A stretch of 64,000 nt of DNA from Syngnathus acus (Eukaryota > Chordata > Actinopteri > Syngnathiformes > Syngnathidae), in the NCBI RefSeq assembly GCF_901709675.1, contig NC_051090.1, positions 1,671,342 through 1,735,341 on the forward strand, given 5' to 3'. Shown piece by piece: positions 1 to 13,097 of this stretch (position 1 is the stretch's first letter; the number at the start of each line of letters is the position of its first letter). Under the pieces are notes generated by a model. The model saw only the letters and a program-made list of their open reading frames with translations, did not search any database and was not told the DNA's origin. The position numbers were made by a program, and so were the translations under genes.

Positions 1-3000
1 TGATTTGACTTTTATATGCAGTGCATTTGAAGTTTATCATTAAGTAGCGTGCTTCCAGAGACTATAATTGTGTTAATGTTCAAACTCTGCATAATATTAC
101 GGTGACTTAAAATAATACTTAAAATGAATGTTGCTCATTATGGTTTTACTTTGTGAGTATTTTGCTTTGTGCAAAAAGGTTTGAGAACATATGGAAAAGC
201 AATTTGTTCAAATGATGAATTTGTCGTCCTAAAAACAATCCTGTTTGTGTGGACTCTTGAAGGGGGAGCCAATAACGTTCTGCGAGGAGAGCTTTGTGAG
301 CCATCGCTCAAGCACCATGAGAAACTTTTTGTCCATGGCTGTCAACCTGCAACTCTTCAAACAGGTGCAAGCTCGTGTTTTTTTGTATTTGGGCCAATTG
401 ATGATGGCATTGTAGAAATCATTTTTGTCTTTTGCCAATGTATCTGTTGCACTGTTTACTGCTTTGCGGTGCTGATAAAAAAAACTGCTAACGAGACCTG
501 CTCAAATTGTATTGGGAAGATGACGGGCAGAAGGTTCCGTCTGGCCAAGCCGTCAATCAGATCAACTAGTGGAAGTGGTTAACAAAAAGGCACCCCATTT
601 TGCAACATTCATGAGATGCTGCCTCACAAAAAAAAAACAATCATCATTATGTAGAAGATCTTGTCGCAAATTTTCTGCCGTGCGCTCAGCAAATGATGTG
701 CTGAGTCGGTGTAATTCCAGTTCGCTTGTAGAATTGTTTTTTTTCCCCCCGGGTGATGCGAAGCAGTCAAGACAGAAGCCCGGATTCATAGATGGTTACT
801 GACCCCATGAAAATGTTTACAGCGCTTATCTCAGCCAGCACAAGCGTGTTGCAAGAATTTGAATGAAGACAATTTCTAATACATGCATGCATGCACCTTG
901 TGTGTGCAAGAGCTTTCCTTCCACGTATGGCTCTTCTGCCATCCTCAACGTGGTGGAAAGACACCCCTGCTATGAAGAACATTTTTCTTCACCCCCTTGA
1001 ACTTTTCTTTGTGATCTCTGACCCGTGATAGTAGTGTGATTTACCCCCCGGAGTACAGCCGAGAGGCCCTCAATCAGCCTTTTGTTTCTTTGGACACTGC
1101 GCTCCATCTATAATTTTCCCAGGCAGGGCAAAGCAGAGCAGATAGAGAGGCGCAGTTCAAAGCCTCCTCCCGACGTTGGGAAAACGCGCCCTTATCTGCA
1201 CGGGGGATGGGATGGGATGGGCTTATCTCCCCCACTCCTCTTTCGACCGAGATGCCAGTGGCGTGCGCGAGCTCTGCACTGGCCTTGACCCATATCCGCT
1301 CCAACAACACACAAACGGTCCAGGCGTCAAGGAACACTGGGACTCTCAACTTGTGTGGCTTGGCTGCTCTGTACTTTTTTTTTTCTTTTTAATAATAGCT
1401 TCAAGTTCATGCAGGAATCAGCTAAATTGTCATTTAAATGAGGAAATTTGATCACTTTCATTCCATCATAATCCACGCAAATAGTTGAATTGATGCCCGA
1501 GTATCGCTTTACCCCAACTTATTTTTGTTATTGATACGCATGAAACGGATTTCTTTTCAATTAAAATTGAAAAGCGCAGTGCTGACCTACTGCAATAAAT
1601 TCAGTGTAATCGAGAAAATAGGAGGCAATGAAAAGGAAGATTGTAAAAACTGAAGACAGCCTGCCCTGCCATATTATTACTCATAAGAGTTCCAAAAAAT
1701 AATGAACAGATCGTTGATTGTGGCCATTTCCGATCAAGGAAATACATATCCATAACATAAAAACAAAAGAAATTGCAATTGTCTTTTGGCTTGAGTCCCA
1801 AATGTTCTTTTCTATTTATTACCCAAATGTTGGCACTCGTCTCACCCCAACAGGCCATCAATTTTCAGGCCGCTCAAAGAATGCGGGGGAAAGGTTGATG
1901 GCATCAACCTGCTTCCTATCAGCAGGACACACACACACATTCTGCTAGCAGAGTCTGAGTCAATGAACTCTTCCTCAGCACGATAAATCTAAGCCGCACA
2001 CAGTTGACTGGAATATACGGGAGACGATTGCCAAGAGCTTCTATTCACACAACTTATGACCCATCAACAATTTATCATCCATCGCAGCCTTGGTCTGACT
2101 TCACAAGTTAATGACATTTAGAATGCATACAAGCCAGAGAAATGTTGACTGACATAAAAGCAAATCGGTGACGTGAGCAAAAAAAAAAAAAGCTAATTTG
2201 TTCTCACTTTCTTGATACACGTTAGGTAGGAAATCATTAGTTTGCGCTGACCACTCTGTCTAATTAATGGCCACAATGAGTCAGGTAATCAGTCTGAGTA
2301 AGATAAGTGGCATCTTTGGCTGGCTGTTGATCTGGCTTGATTATGTGCGCTAATTAGAGCCGCCGAGTAGTCTCTCACCTCTCATTAAAACCATCTAATG
2401 ATGATCTTCCAAGCCCCTGACCGGAGGAGCGGGTGGTTGCGTGGCTTGCTAGTTAACAGACAGTCCCGGAGGACAACATGGCCAAAAACAACCTGTGCTC
2501 TTGTTGTTATGTCTGACACACTTGCAAAGAGGAACAAATTAGGGCTGCACTTGGTTCGGGCTGGGCCAAACGCTTGTTTTGTTCTACTTTTTTATTTTTA
2601 ATTACCGTGACTGACTTTCTATGCTGATTGGCACCTGCCATATCGTGAGCCATCTAATTTGACTCAATAAATAAATCCATAAATATAGTAGATATAGTAA
2701 ATATAGTCCAAAAATATTGGTCCTACCTGTAGTTATAATGGCCTTAACCAGTTTTTTATTTTTATAAATGTCTCTTTCACACTTGTGGAGTTTCCTATAT
2801 TTACGAGACTGCGTTAGGTGTTCCAAAGAGCGGAAATGAAACTTCCTCATTTGTGGGGACACTAATCCCTCACCTGCTCCGCATTAGCCACTTCCTAATA
2901 CCTGCAAAGCATCTAATCTTTTGTCTTGCGCTTCCGTCGGGGAGGAATAACAACACCCCCGGCCGGTGTCGCCCCAGGGATTGACTCTGCGCACGTGTCT

Positions 3001-3077
3001 GTATATCACTTTAAGTGTGTACTCGGCCCTCCTCCTCCTCCTCTCTTTAATAAAGCAGCTGTAATTTATGTTTGTAG
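1..3077 (+). other. dennd1b: dennd1b intron (left part), no coding exon found
   Basis: No segment here translates to the DENN, uDENN or dDENN regions expected upstream of the exon at 3078, so this is read as intron. The stretch at 2235-2480 has several homeodomain-type TAATTA cores and could be an enhancer. Otherwise only A/T runs and short low-complexity DNA were seen. Confidence 0.7.
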
Positions 3078-3168
3078 TTCATCGACGGACGGCTGGCCAA
3101 ATTGAACGCAGGCCGCGGCTTCAGCGACGTGTTTGAAGAAGAGATCACAGAAGGGGGCTTTTGTGGAA
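3078..3168 (+). CDS. dennd1b: dennd1b exon a (end of DENN module)
   Basis: Starts after tttgtag, ends A|gtgagt in phase 1. It encodes FIDGRLAKLNAGRGFSDVFE followed by EEITEGGFCG, nearly identical to human DENND1B. Confidence 0.93.
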
Positions 3169-6100
3169 GTGAGTTGTGGCAGACCTGTCCATCAATTAGT
3201 CGCTTTGGATTAACTTGCCATATTTCACCTTCGACATGAAAGTTATTGTGTGTAAAGAAAAGAAGAAAAAAAAAAAGGCGATGAATGAAACAAGGCGTCT
3301 TAAAGTTCTTCCGAGGTGACAGCCAAACTTTAAAGTGCTGATTTGATGTACTGATGATGATTGGATTCTAATTGTTATTGACAAAAAAGGCGACATCGAG
3401 CTTTGAAAAAGATGTTAAAGTGACACTCCAAATGTAGAAGCCGAGCAGGACCTTTTCAAATTGAATTAGTCGTATTCATGTTTGACACGATTAAAAGCGC
3501 ACGATGAATTTGGTTGGATAATACAAAAGACGATTACAATTGTCGACATCTGAGAGGAAATGAAATCCCAAAGGACACCTTTGTTCTATTTACAAGCATA
3601 AACAAATCATTTAATCATGTGCCGCCCTAGACATTCGTCATCTGTTTTATTGGCAACTTTGGCACCATCGATAACCAAATAAAAGCAGCAAAATTACACC
3701 CACCTGTTTTCTTGGGTCACTTATGTTTTCATTTGTTAATCCAAATAAAACGACAAATGAACACTCATGAGGTCAGATGACGTTACCGTTATATCCTGTT
3801 TTCACCAAAACAGGCACCAAAAAAAAAAAAAACACATTAAAATAGCTTTTCTTAACTGTATGTCAACATGAAATCATTTCATTTCTGAATTTTCTCCTCA
3901 GGTAACGCAAAGTCCTACCAACAGTGGATGCATACTGTCAAGGTATTCACATGACTCCTTTCATGTCAGATAATTAAAAGCGTCCGGATGTCCGTGTGCA
4001 GCCGCCACCGAGCATTTCGGGCTTGCTTGAAGCCGGACGGTGGAGACACGCAAGCGATTTGACATGACACGACGTGACGTGACGATCTGACCGCAAACAT
4101 GGGCGTTAAAGCGAGCCGGGAACATACATACATCTCCTTCCTTTTCTGACTGTCTGTCTCTCTCTCTCTATCTCCCTCCCTGGTTTCATCTCTGTCATAT
4201 CCCAATCCAATCTCTGTCTCTCTCTCTCTCTCACTCACTCTACTGACTGTCTGTAAGTCTCCCCCCGCTGTCAGCTGAGGCTGAATTAGTTCTCTAGAGT
4301 GCTCTTCAAAGGTTTGTTAAAGTTCACATTTCCTGACTGACAGGGATCTATAAGAGGGGCCTTCACCTCGCCCCCCCCCATCCTCCTCCGCTCTCCCCCG
4401 ACTTCTGAAACGCCTCCTGCCATTTTCTCTATTTAGCTGTTTAGCCAACGCTTTGTGCTTTTACTCGGGACCTGAAGGGAGCACGTGCCGGATGACAAAG
4501 AAATTACTAGGAAAGATGCGGCAGGAAGAGAACGCTGCTCCGCCGGCCTCAAAGTGAATATCAATCAAGTGGCGTCCTTTCTCTCGTCCGCTTCTAAATA
4601 AAAAGCGCCATAATGCCTTGAAACGTGAGCAGTGATTGATACTTTGCCAGCTGTCTGCGCTGCTATTTATGGCTTCTGCGTATCGAAAATCACAGTACGA
4701 TGGAGATTGCTGAAGGTCGAGAACGTAAACGGAGTTAAAATTGGAAAAGTCAGTAAAACTTCATCTAACACGCAAAAGTATATTGTTGGTTTTACGTGAT
4801 GGCAGGTTGTCCTTGCTAGTCCGCCATTATTATGGACCACTAAGTCAGGTGATCTACAGTCCCCATGGCAACACCAGATCTTTTTTTTTTTTATTGCAAG
4901 CTGGTGTACCACTAGCTTTTACTTTTGTGTGAGATAACAATATGACAATACTAACAGTTCATTCAAAGCCATGTCAATGACATTTTGGTTGTTCATGTAA
5001 CCAATGTGTCTTTTTGTAAACAGAGGGGAGGAGCGCTCATCAATACAGCGGTGATAAAGGTAAATGCGCAAATGGCAGTTTGATGCATATCTGCTGTTTT
5101 TTACGACTTTATTATTATTATCAATAAAAGTGCAATTTTCATTTCCTCCCAGGCCAAAAGTCACGCCAAGAGGGGCATCCGGGACATTAAGGGACGACTT
5201 AAAGCGCGGGTGAGCAGCAACTTTGACCTTCACACCTCACATGCCCAAAGACGTATTTCTTCACACATACACTGGCCAAGCAGCCACGCACGTCCCTCAT
5301 CGCAAGAAGCTGCTTTACATGGAGCTGGCGATTCCCGTGCCGGACTCTTTAATGATCGGCAAAGCCCTCTCGGTGCTTTGTTCGTGCTTGTACATTTTGA
5401 ACCGCCGCCCCTCTGGCTACGGCCTGTCACGTCACCCCGGCCTCCGCTTGATTGTGTGCATATTTCATCAGCGAGCCTGTGATTTCCTCAAAGCTAATGT
5501 AACGAGGTGTATGTTTCCATAAGCTTGCTGGATTTGATGAGGCAAAAGCAGTTTGATCTGTCAGCGGGACACTGATGATAAGCAAGATGCAGCGCTCTGT
5601 AAAACATGCTCAGAGTGGCACATGAAAATTCCGAAAAGATATTTCCTCTGTTGTTTGAAGGCGTCGTCAACATGTTTGACATTGCTGCCAGCTGCGAGCG
5701 GACAATGGACAACGAAAATGGACGGAATGTTTTGTGGATATGTTTGTAACTGCGATTCATCTGGACTATTTTGGCCTCACAGGAGGACGAGGAGGAAGGC
5801 ATGACAGTCTGTGCCGGGTCCCCCACTAGTACCAAGAGCCTGTCTCCAAGGCGACTGCAAAGGATGAGACGGGTATGACACACACACCAGCAAATTAGTT
5901 AACTACCTCTGCCCTGATCATCCCCGAGCTTGACTGATATGGATGTAGCCACCTCGGTTTACTCGCTGTCTGCCGTGTCGAAGCTCTTGGAAGCGCATCA
6001 CTTTGTCAGTGTGCCAAATATAATGATAAGCTTTTTTATTTTCTTTCGACACACCGCTGTTGCACAGGCGGTACAGTTCCTAGAACAGTGCGGACAGGAG

Positions 6101-9100
6101 ACGCAACTCATGCTGGTCAGCATTTCCTCTGAAAGTGCGATTTTTCTTTGTGTCTATGTTGTGCAACACGCACACGCACACACACGATGAGATAAAGTTG
6201 GATTGTACTGCAGTGTTCAGTTTATGTAAACATTCACTTTTCAGCTTTAAGGGAATTTGCTGATTAAATGTGCATGACTGGACAGACACACAAATAAGTT
6301 TATTTATTTATACAGTTTACATTGTTTTATGAAAAGGCTCCCAATTTCTATTTTCAACATATCGTGACAGTTTTTGTGTGTGTGATTGTGGGGCCTCTCA
6401 TTAGCGTTGTGTGTCCAGTGTGTGCAACCAGGCTGGAAATTCTTAACACACAAGAAGGTGCGAAGGCCTGGGGTGGGCAAGCAGAGGAAGGGCAATTACG
6501 TTTTTTTTTCTTTTTCTTCTTTGGCTGCATACAAAGGATGCGCTCAAATTAACAGTTAACATGCAACCTACCGACACACACAAGTATACACGCTCGCTCG
6601 CTCGCTCACAGTCGTGTCGGTGTCATTAAGAGCTGCTCATTGCTACGGTAACGGGTCCCTGGAGACCATTGTAGGAGGGTCACATAAGACCCAAGTGTAT
6701 CTCATTGTCCAGCCACATATAATGTCATCGCAACATTCTGCGTTTTCTTAATAGAAACTCACGTTTGTTGCAAACACGCAATTGTTGCGGAAAAATAACT
6801 GCAGTGACAGAAAGAACTTGTCTGACGAAAGGAATAATAAATCAAAAAATAGATATTTATCAAATAAATATTACATGTAGGGCTGTCTCTTCCATCACAA
6901 TCACCCCCCTTCATAAAATATTCCCCACAGAGTCATTCTGCGTATCAATTTATCTTTACATGTCATTGCAAATAAGACTTTGATTTTCTAAAGTAACACA
7001 AAATCACATTTTCATATAAGTTCATTTGGTGACGTTGGATTAAAAATATGTGACCTTGCAAGCTAGCAAATGTGGTGGACACAACCAAGTGTTATATTTG
7101 GGGGGGGGCAGGCTTTGTAGCTCATCCATCTTATCTCTGTGTCTCTCTCCCCTTTGCTGTGTTCTTTTCCCTCCGCATTCCTCGCTGTGATATTGTGATA
7201 ATATTGTTCGGTCTGAACCAGGTGTTCACGGCAACTGAGGTCATTGGGAATAAGAATTAAGCGGGATTGGTGGTTAAAAAAAAAAAAAAACACATATCCC
7301 CATACAATTGAAAAAATATATGTATATTGCGCAATAACGAAAATACGTTCAATAGAAGGTTCAATAGAACAAAAAAGTGTATTTTGAGCACAAAAAAATG
7401 TTTTTTCTTGTGAGCCTGGTCCGCCATGTGTGGTTTAAAATGACCGCTGGCATCAGCGCAACACTTGCAGTAAGATTAGATTGCGTAAACTAGCATGATT
7501 AAACAACCCTGGAGGGATTTGTGTGTTTCCCAATCGTCTATGAAGCGTTAGCATCGCATTTAAGTCACAATCAGGTACTTGAAATATGCTTTTTGTCAAC
7601 AATGAGCCCACTAACAAATTTATATCGACACTTCCCTGCTACAGCATCGAAAATCTTGACATTGCTCTCCTGCATTCACCTGTTGTGTGACCTGAGAAGC
7701 ATCCGCAATCAACCCAACCTTCAAAAATTGGATGAAAAACATTCCAATCCCCTCAATGATTCATTTTTAAAACCACCAACACATCAGGAGATGAATGAAG
7801 TTTTGCGCTGTGGTGTGATTTGCCATGTGCAGGGTGTGGGTGATTTGGAACCTTTTGGAGAGCTTGTTGATTAGGAATGTAGGAGGACTGCTTTGGTTTG
7901 ATGAAAACAAGGCTGCTTGCTTCAAACAACAGCCACTGTTTTGGCTCACATCTCTTTTTTTGAAGGCCCGTTTATGTTCTGGGAGCACTTGGTGGATGAT
8001 GGTGTCAGGCCAGTCACAAAGTGACAACTCTATAAAGAGCAGAGGTGGCTGAGACCAAGTTATGGACAATCAACCAGCGGACTTGTGACTGGGCTCAGGT
8101 CTCCTCGCGTTCAGTGTTACAAAATATCCGCAGCCGGAGAGGTGGATCAGTATGTGTCTTGCGTGTATGAATAAATGCATGGTTGGGGATGTTTGTGGAT
8201 TCTATCAGTGGGAGACAGCTCATATATTCATGGCGAGTGGAGACCTACACGATATAATGTGTACACACATAACTTGACACGTGCTCTAATGTAGAAAATG
8301 ATGCCTGACACACACAAACAAACACACATAAACATATATGTATATACAGTATGTGTATATATAGAGAGCAAGTTAGAGAGATGGAAAGATCGACCTTGTA
8401 ATATCTGTACACTGTACACTTCTCGATTTTTTTTATAGTCCTTCCTGCTGATCGATCGTAACAATACGTAATAATAATAATACATGGGACGTCAGGTGCT
8501 GCAGAGGCCTCGTATTGCCCAGACCAAAGATCTAGCAATTACATTTATTTAGGGTGAATATAAAATAGCTTGAATTGAAGGCAAAAGCATATCATGGAGC
8601 CAGCCGCCACTGCTTGGGCTGAAACCAAAGTGCCATCTGCAGGCAGTAACTGTGTACTGCATCTTCTCACTCAGACACCTGGATGAGACTTGAAGGTTTC
8701 ATAAAATAAGCATGCAGCACATTTTATATATATGGCTCCCGTATTCAAAGTGCGCTTTCAGCCAAGGCCAGTTGGATGGACGAGCAGCGGAGCTTTTTTC
8801 TCAAACAATCTTTTTGCTCTTAAACAGGCAGACTTGGCCGTACTTCTGCAGAGTCTCTGCTTCTCCCCGAGGTTTCTTTGCATTTTACCGCCATGTCTTT
8901 ACATACACTGCCAAGCTGGGAGATGAGTGGCTACTCAGAAAACGCCTACGAAATACATAATGTCCAATTTGGCGCCGCCACAGAGAGCGTGAGAGTTGTC
9001 CCGCATAAGCGGAGGAAAGCGCTTGGCTAAATAGATGCCGATGATTTGATTTTTCCTCTTATAACCAGAAAGGAACTGTAATGTGTTGCGTCAGAAGTAG

Positions 9101-9347
9101 AAAATGTTTGGAGGCATTGGGACTGCTAAGGTGCTACGGATGAGGTCGGAGCGGTTTTGGTTTTTCCACTCGCAGGCCGGCCTGCGAAGGCGGCGGCGAC
9201 GAGCGGGCGGCGAGCGTGTTGGCTTTTATGTCCAAATGTGCTACTGAAGGTATTCCCAATCCTTTTGCTCTACCGCCAAGCACACTGGAGCTCGGATCAA
9301 AGCGCTAAAAAGATCAAAAATGATAACGAAAGACATAAATGTTCCCG

Positions 9348-9378
<31 letters not shown>

Positions 9379-12300
9379 AAAAAACAAAAGCTGAGATAAT
9401 AAACATGCTCCTTGATGGAGGAGAATCGACTCCCTCTCCAAATGCAGGCTTGAGGTCATTTTGCTAAAATGATTTCACGTTCGTGCCCCCCCCCCCCTCC
9501 CCCTCGCTGACTGGCGGCGCTTGGAAGACGAAAGTGACGGCGGAGTGACAGAAAGAGAGAAAATGTGAGCCGGATGACTTTTTCATTTGCACCTTTCAGC
9601 TTCTTATTAGCCCACAGCGAGGAGCTAATGGAGCAGCAGTATGATAATCTGTTGTTCTTCTTTGTCAAGTTCTCCTCGGCGCTGTCAGGCCCCAGGCTTG
9701 ACGATATTTGACTGCGGGTGCCTGGGCTCTTAAACAGGCTTTTTGTTCTTTACGTTGGTGCGCAGAGTTCACCAGTCAGACAAATAACTGCTGTTGAGGA
9801 ACTCTTTGCAGAAAAGTAGCAAAAGCAAAGTTGTCGTTACAAACGCCGTGCGAGGGAGGCCGCCGTCCGTTTACGGCTCCCCCGGGGGTGGAACTTTTCG
9901 GACAGACGGGACCAAAGCTGTAACGGAGATGACCTGCGTGTGTTTTGTTGGGCTCGGCCTTGCTTTAATAAACACCTCGCTTTGCAGCCGAGCGGGAAGA
10001 CGTGCACACAGGTGCATGGGCGCTCGCTCTGCTTGGCCGCGCCAGCCTGGCCCCAGATTTACGGCCCCGACACAGGAATCCATTAAATGCTGTTTAGGGA
10101 TCCTGGGCCGGAGCCCCCCTCTCTCAAATCTCTTTCATTATAGCTCCAAGCTAGCACGGAAGTTGGCCAATCAGCGCTGGCACCACATGTGTTCCTGCTT
10201 AAGGTCCACGACTTGAGAGGCTTAAGTGACTACTGCACACGTCTTAACTGGACGTGCGCGTATCCCAAATGAGGCCACGCCAGCCGAACGTTACGTTCCG
10301 CCCATCTGGCTGGCACCGCTAATGAAGACCGGCCGGCTCGGACCACGGCGCCGTGGCCGTCCTTGGATTTGTTTTCTTTTGGCTCCATTTTTTCTCCCGT
10401 CACCCATCGGGGCAGGATTTTGCACGCCGTGTTTATCTTTTATCGCTGCGTCTCGGGTTTCTGAGCAGCAAAGACTCGAAAGCACCCCCCGTGCTCCTCT
10501 CTGAGGGTGTTTATTCCTGTTCTGGCTTTTGATTGTGTGGTTGACAAAATATGGAAAACTGTTGCAGCGTTTGTTTGATGTTCTTGATAGCCCATTTAAA
10601 GTCCATGTACTGAGACAATTCAGCATGCCAGATGAGCGACTGTGGCTAGCTTGTAACTATTTTTTTCCCCTCTCTTGTAAGACATTTCTTCACAACAGAC
10701 TGTCCTACTTGTCCTATTAGTCTCATCATAACATTCTACTAGTTAGCATCGAGCAATCAACTAGTGCCGTTGACAGTAAGTACCACCCTCAGAAAAGTGA
10801 CACCGTCCTGATTCAAATGAAAATACAGAAGCTTAGTAGGCAAAAGTGTTCATCAATAACGAGGCAGAGGTTTTATTTCCAAAAAGTCTTTTGAACATCA
10901 TTACCGCACTTGAACACAGGAACATGTTTAAAAAAAGCTTAGAATAAAATATATATTATAATAAAAATAATAACATATAATTTTAGAAAAATATAATATA
11001 GACATTAGAATAAAAATAGAATTAAATGAATCCTCAATTTTCCATAGGAGGGTACATGCAATGACCCCTCATTTAGGTTTGTTGTCCACAGTCGAAACAA
11101 ATGTGAGGGCTATGTCAATTAGAAGGTGAGCACACGCTCGCACCGGTGATGGAGGAACATGTGCATGCGTGCGTGCGTGCATGCGCGGTGGTGGAGGCCA
11201 TGTTAATAAGTGGCCCGCGGCAGATGGGGAGCGTCCCGTGTTGCCGCGTAAAGCTGCTGTCTCTTCTTGAACCCGCACATTAAACATGTTACACAGGTGG
11301 CTTATTAAACCCGCTGTGTCACTAAACGGCACCACATACTGATCTTTCAGCACATAGCGCTGACAAATACCATGTGCCGACTTGTTACCACGCCGATCGT
11401 TAATGCACTTACACGGGCCTGCTCTCAGAACCACCGACTTAATGCTCGATTTGATAAAACACTTAAAAACACTCTCAAGACCCCACTTTGACTAATGGAG
11501 TCTCAATTCTTTTGGTTCTGGTCCAATAAAACAAGCGTTGTCCCTCGAGGCCGAGCCAGATAGCTTCCTCTAATCGTCTTCTATTTACTTTTTCTTTTCA
11601 TTTTGCATTTGCATTTTTTTTTTCCCCATTCACAGCAAAACTTCAACAAGTCTCCCATGAGCATGGGCCCTCGAGAGCTTGGCTACGGGCTTGATGATGA
11701 CGAGCTGGACAGTGCGAGCAAGTAAGTTCTGAGCGTTACGAAGCCACGATCCATATTGTCTCTAGAATACATTTAAAAGAACAAAATGTTAAAAGGGAAA
11801 AAAGATGCTCCAGGCAAGTTGTTTTTTTTAAGTCATGATGGTACTGCCCCCAAGTGGACATTATTGGTAAAACGAGGTACTATGACCAGACAATACATTT
11901 CAAATGGCCAATGTTTGCCTCATTTCTATCATAAAATCATTGTTTTGTATCTAATCTAACTAAGCTAAAAATAACCAAATGATTAATAGAAAATGAAACC
12001 CTGAAATGTGTTCACTTATTCCAATGTAGGATCTCATCAGAGGACAGCGGCGATGTCCCGTCATACACGGAGGAGGACAGCGATGACTCGTACTCCTTGG
12101 AACTGGACATGGACCCCTCTCAATCAGGCAAGATGAACCTGCTGGAGGAGATCCTGGACTCTCTGAACACCACCACCATGGAGCAAGGCAAGCTCAGTGC
12201 AGCCAAGAGCCTGGACTTCTTCAGGTCCATGGAGGACATGGACTACCAAGCCCCGGTATGAGACACATAATCTTTTTTTTCCCCCCCCGCACACCCAAAC

Positions 12301-13097
12301 AAAATCTTGTGATTGTGTTGTTCGCATATTTCTTCCATAATTCCTCTTTGTCTGTTAATTTCTAGAGTAAGGTAAACGCCTCGGGCGACTGTCAGCCGTC
12401 AGAGGAAAGGGCTTGCGATGGAGGGGGGGAGCAGGGGGGCTGGAACATGGGTCAGGATGATAGCGCGGTCCACGGGAAGCACCTCCCCCCGTCCCCACGC
12501 AGACAGCCCACCAAGAGCAGCCTGAAGAAACCCCCCGTGCCTCCTGCGCCTGCCACACAAGAGCAACCCGGTCCACGTCCTCTACCTCCGGGGAGACAAG
12601 CGCGAGACCGCTTCTCCTCCTCGCCGTCAGCATCTCGCCCAATTACAGCCACCGCGCCGTCGCCGACTTTGTCTCACGCGGCTTCGCTTCCCAGCTATTC
12701 CCCGCTGCCGGCGGCCCGCGCTCGGACCGTTTCCGAGCCCCAAAGCAGCACCGAGCCCACTCCGGCTCAGAACCCGACGGGCTCCACCGGCATCTTGAGG
12801 AGGAAAGTGCTCTCCAAGGAGACGGTGAAGCACTATAAGGAGAAGTCTTTGAAGAGGCAGGGAAGCAGGGAGAGCAGGGCCAGATGTTCTGTGCAGGTCC
12901 CCTGGGAGAAGGACAACACGGAGGAACCGCCGGGTCCGGTTCACGCAAAAAGCCCGGGGGCGTCCATGGAGGATCGAGGCCTCCTGGAGGAGATCGAGTC
13001 CATGTGCTGCGTCGGGCCGGTCCTCCACAGCGGCCTGCAGCTCTCGCAGGTTCACTGCAACAATAGCCACCACGGCAAAGCCGCAGAGCACTCGTAA
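3078..13097 (+). CDS. dennd1b: DENN domain-containing protein 1B, C-terminal part (8 exons, partial)
   Basis: DENND1B (connecdenn 2) is a guanine-nucleotide exchange factor for Rab35 on clathrin-coated and early endosomal membranes. Coding segments are 3078-3168, 3902-3942, 5024-5059, 5153-5209, 5783-5872, 11636-11721, 12030-12255 and 12366-13097. All junctions are GT/AG and keep one reading frame, giving 452 residues before TGA. The DENN catalytic module lies upstream, outside the window; what is present is its last helix region and the disordered adaptor-binding tail. Diagnostic matches to human DENND1B, from memory, are FIDGRLAKLNAGRGFSDVFE, SAAKSLDFFRSMEDMD, GQDDSAVHGKHLPPSP and VPWEKD. 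The last exon has a Pro/Ser-rich insert (PPVPPAP, PPG), a possible SH3 ligand. DENND1A is the main alternative, disfavoured by these motifs and by the 1q-type neighbours. Transcription converges on crb1. Confidence 0.92.
3902..3942 (+). CDS. dennd1b: dennd1b exon b
   Basis: 41-nt exon between ctcctcag and gtattc. It encodes SNAKSYQQWMHTVK, the counterpart of human GNPRSYQQWVHTVK. Confidence 0.9.
5024..5059 (+). CDS. dennd1b: dennd1b exon c (36 nt)
   Basis: Encodes RGGALINTAVIK between gtaaacag and gtaaat. It is the counterpart of human KGGALFNTAMTK. Confidence 0.88.
5153..5209 (+). CDS. dennd1b: dennd1b exon d
   Basis: Encodes 19 residues, AKSHAKRGIRDIKGRLKAR, between cctcccag and gtgagc. 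Human has 11 extra residues (ATPAVRTAYKF) between exons c and d; the 93-nt fish intron has no room for them. Confidence 0.88.
5783..5872 (+). CDS. dennd1b: dennd1b exon e
   Basis: 30 codons between cctcacag and gtatga, beginning EDEEEGMTVCAGSPTSTKS and ending RRLQRMRR. Sequence conservation is weak; placement rests on splice sites and phase. Confidence 0.8.
5873..11635 (+). other. dennd1b: dennd1b 5.8-kb intron
   Basis: No credible exon was found. Contents include CA/GT-rich patches (6170-6190, 8310-8360), a GA microsatellite (about 9349-9373), a C run at about 9486-9496 and GC-rich DNA at about 9120-10500. A CCAAT-box sequence (ggccaatcagcg) lies near 10164, and a small ACTAGT-type repeat copy at about 10715-10790. 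The GC-rich block could be regulatory but encodes nothing recognisable. Confidence 0.55.
11636..11721 (+). CDS. dennd1b: dennd1b exon f
   Basis: Follows a long T-rich tract and cacag, ends AA|gtaagt in phase 2. It encodes QNFNKSPMSMGPRELG then an acidic segment YGLDDDELDSAS, matching the acidic stretch at this point in human DENND1B. Confidence 0.87.
12030..12255 (+). CDS. dennd1b: dennd1b exon g
   Basis: 76 codons between aatgtag and gtatga. It contains the acidic SSEDSGDVPSYTEEDSDDSY and the conserved block LLEEILDSLNTTTMEQGKLS then AAKSLDFFRSMEDMDY. Confidence 0.93.
12366..13097 (+). CDS. dennd1b: dennd1b terminal exon
   Basis: Starts after tttctag and runs 243 codons to TGA. It carries WNMGQDDSAVHGKHLPPSPR, a long Pro/Ser-rich low-complexity middle, VPWEKDN and a final LLEEIESMCCVG segment resembling human LLHEVVSLCHM. 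It is GC-rich compared with flanking DNA, as expected for a disordered coding tail. Confidence 0.93.
   Translation, partial: SKVNASGDCQPSEERACDGGGEQGGWNMGQDDSAVHGKHLPPSPRRQPTKSSLKKPPVPPAPATQEQPGPRPLPPGRQARDRFSSSPSASRPITATAPSPTLSHAASLPSYSPLPAARARTVSEPQSSTEPTPAQNPTGSTGILRRKVLSKETVKHYKEKSLKRQGSRESRARCSVQVPWEKDNTEEPPGPVHAKSPGASMEDRGLLEEIESMCCVGPVLHSGLQLSQVHCNNSHHGKAAEHS

Noticed and set aside
169-582. 137-codon open frame near the left edge.
   Set aside because: No domain, no splice signals of a dennd1b exon, low-complexity codon use; treated as intron.
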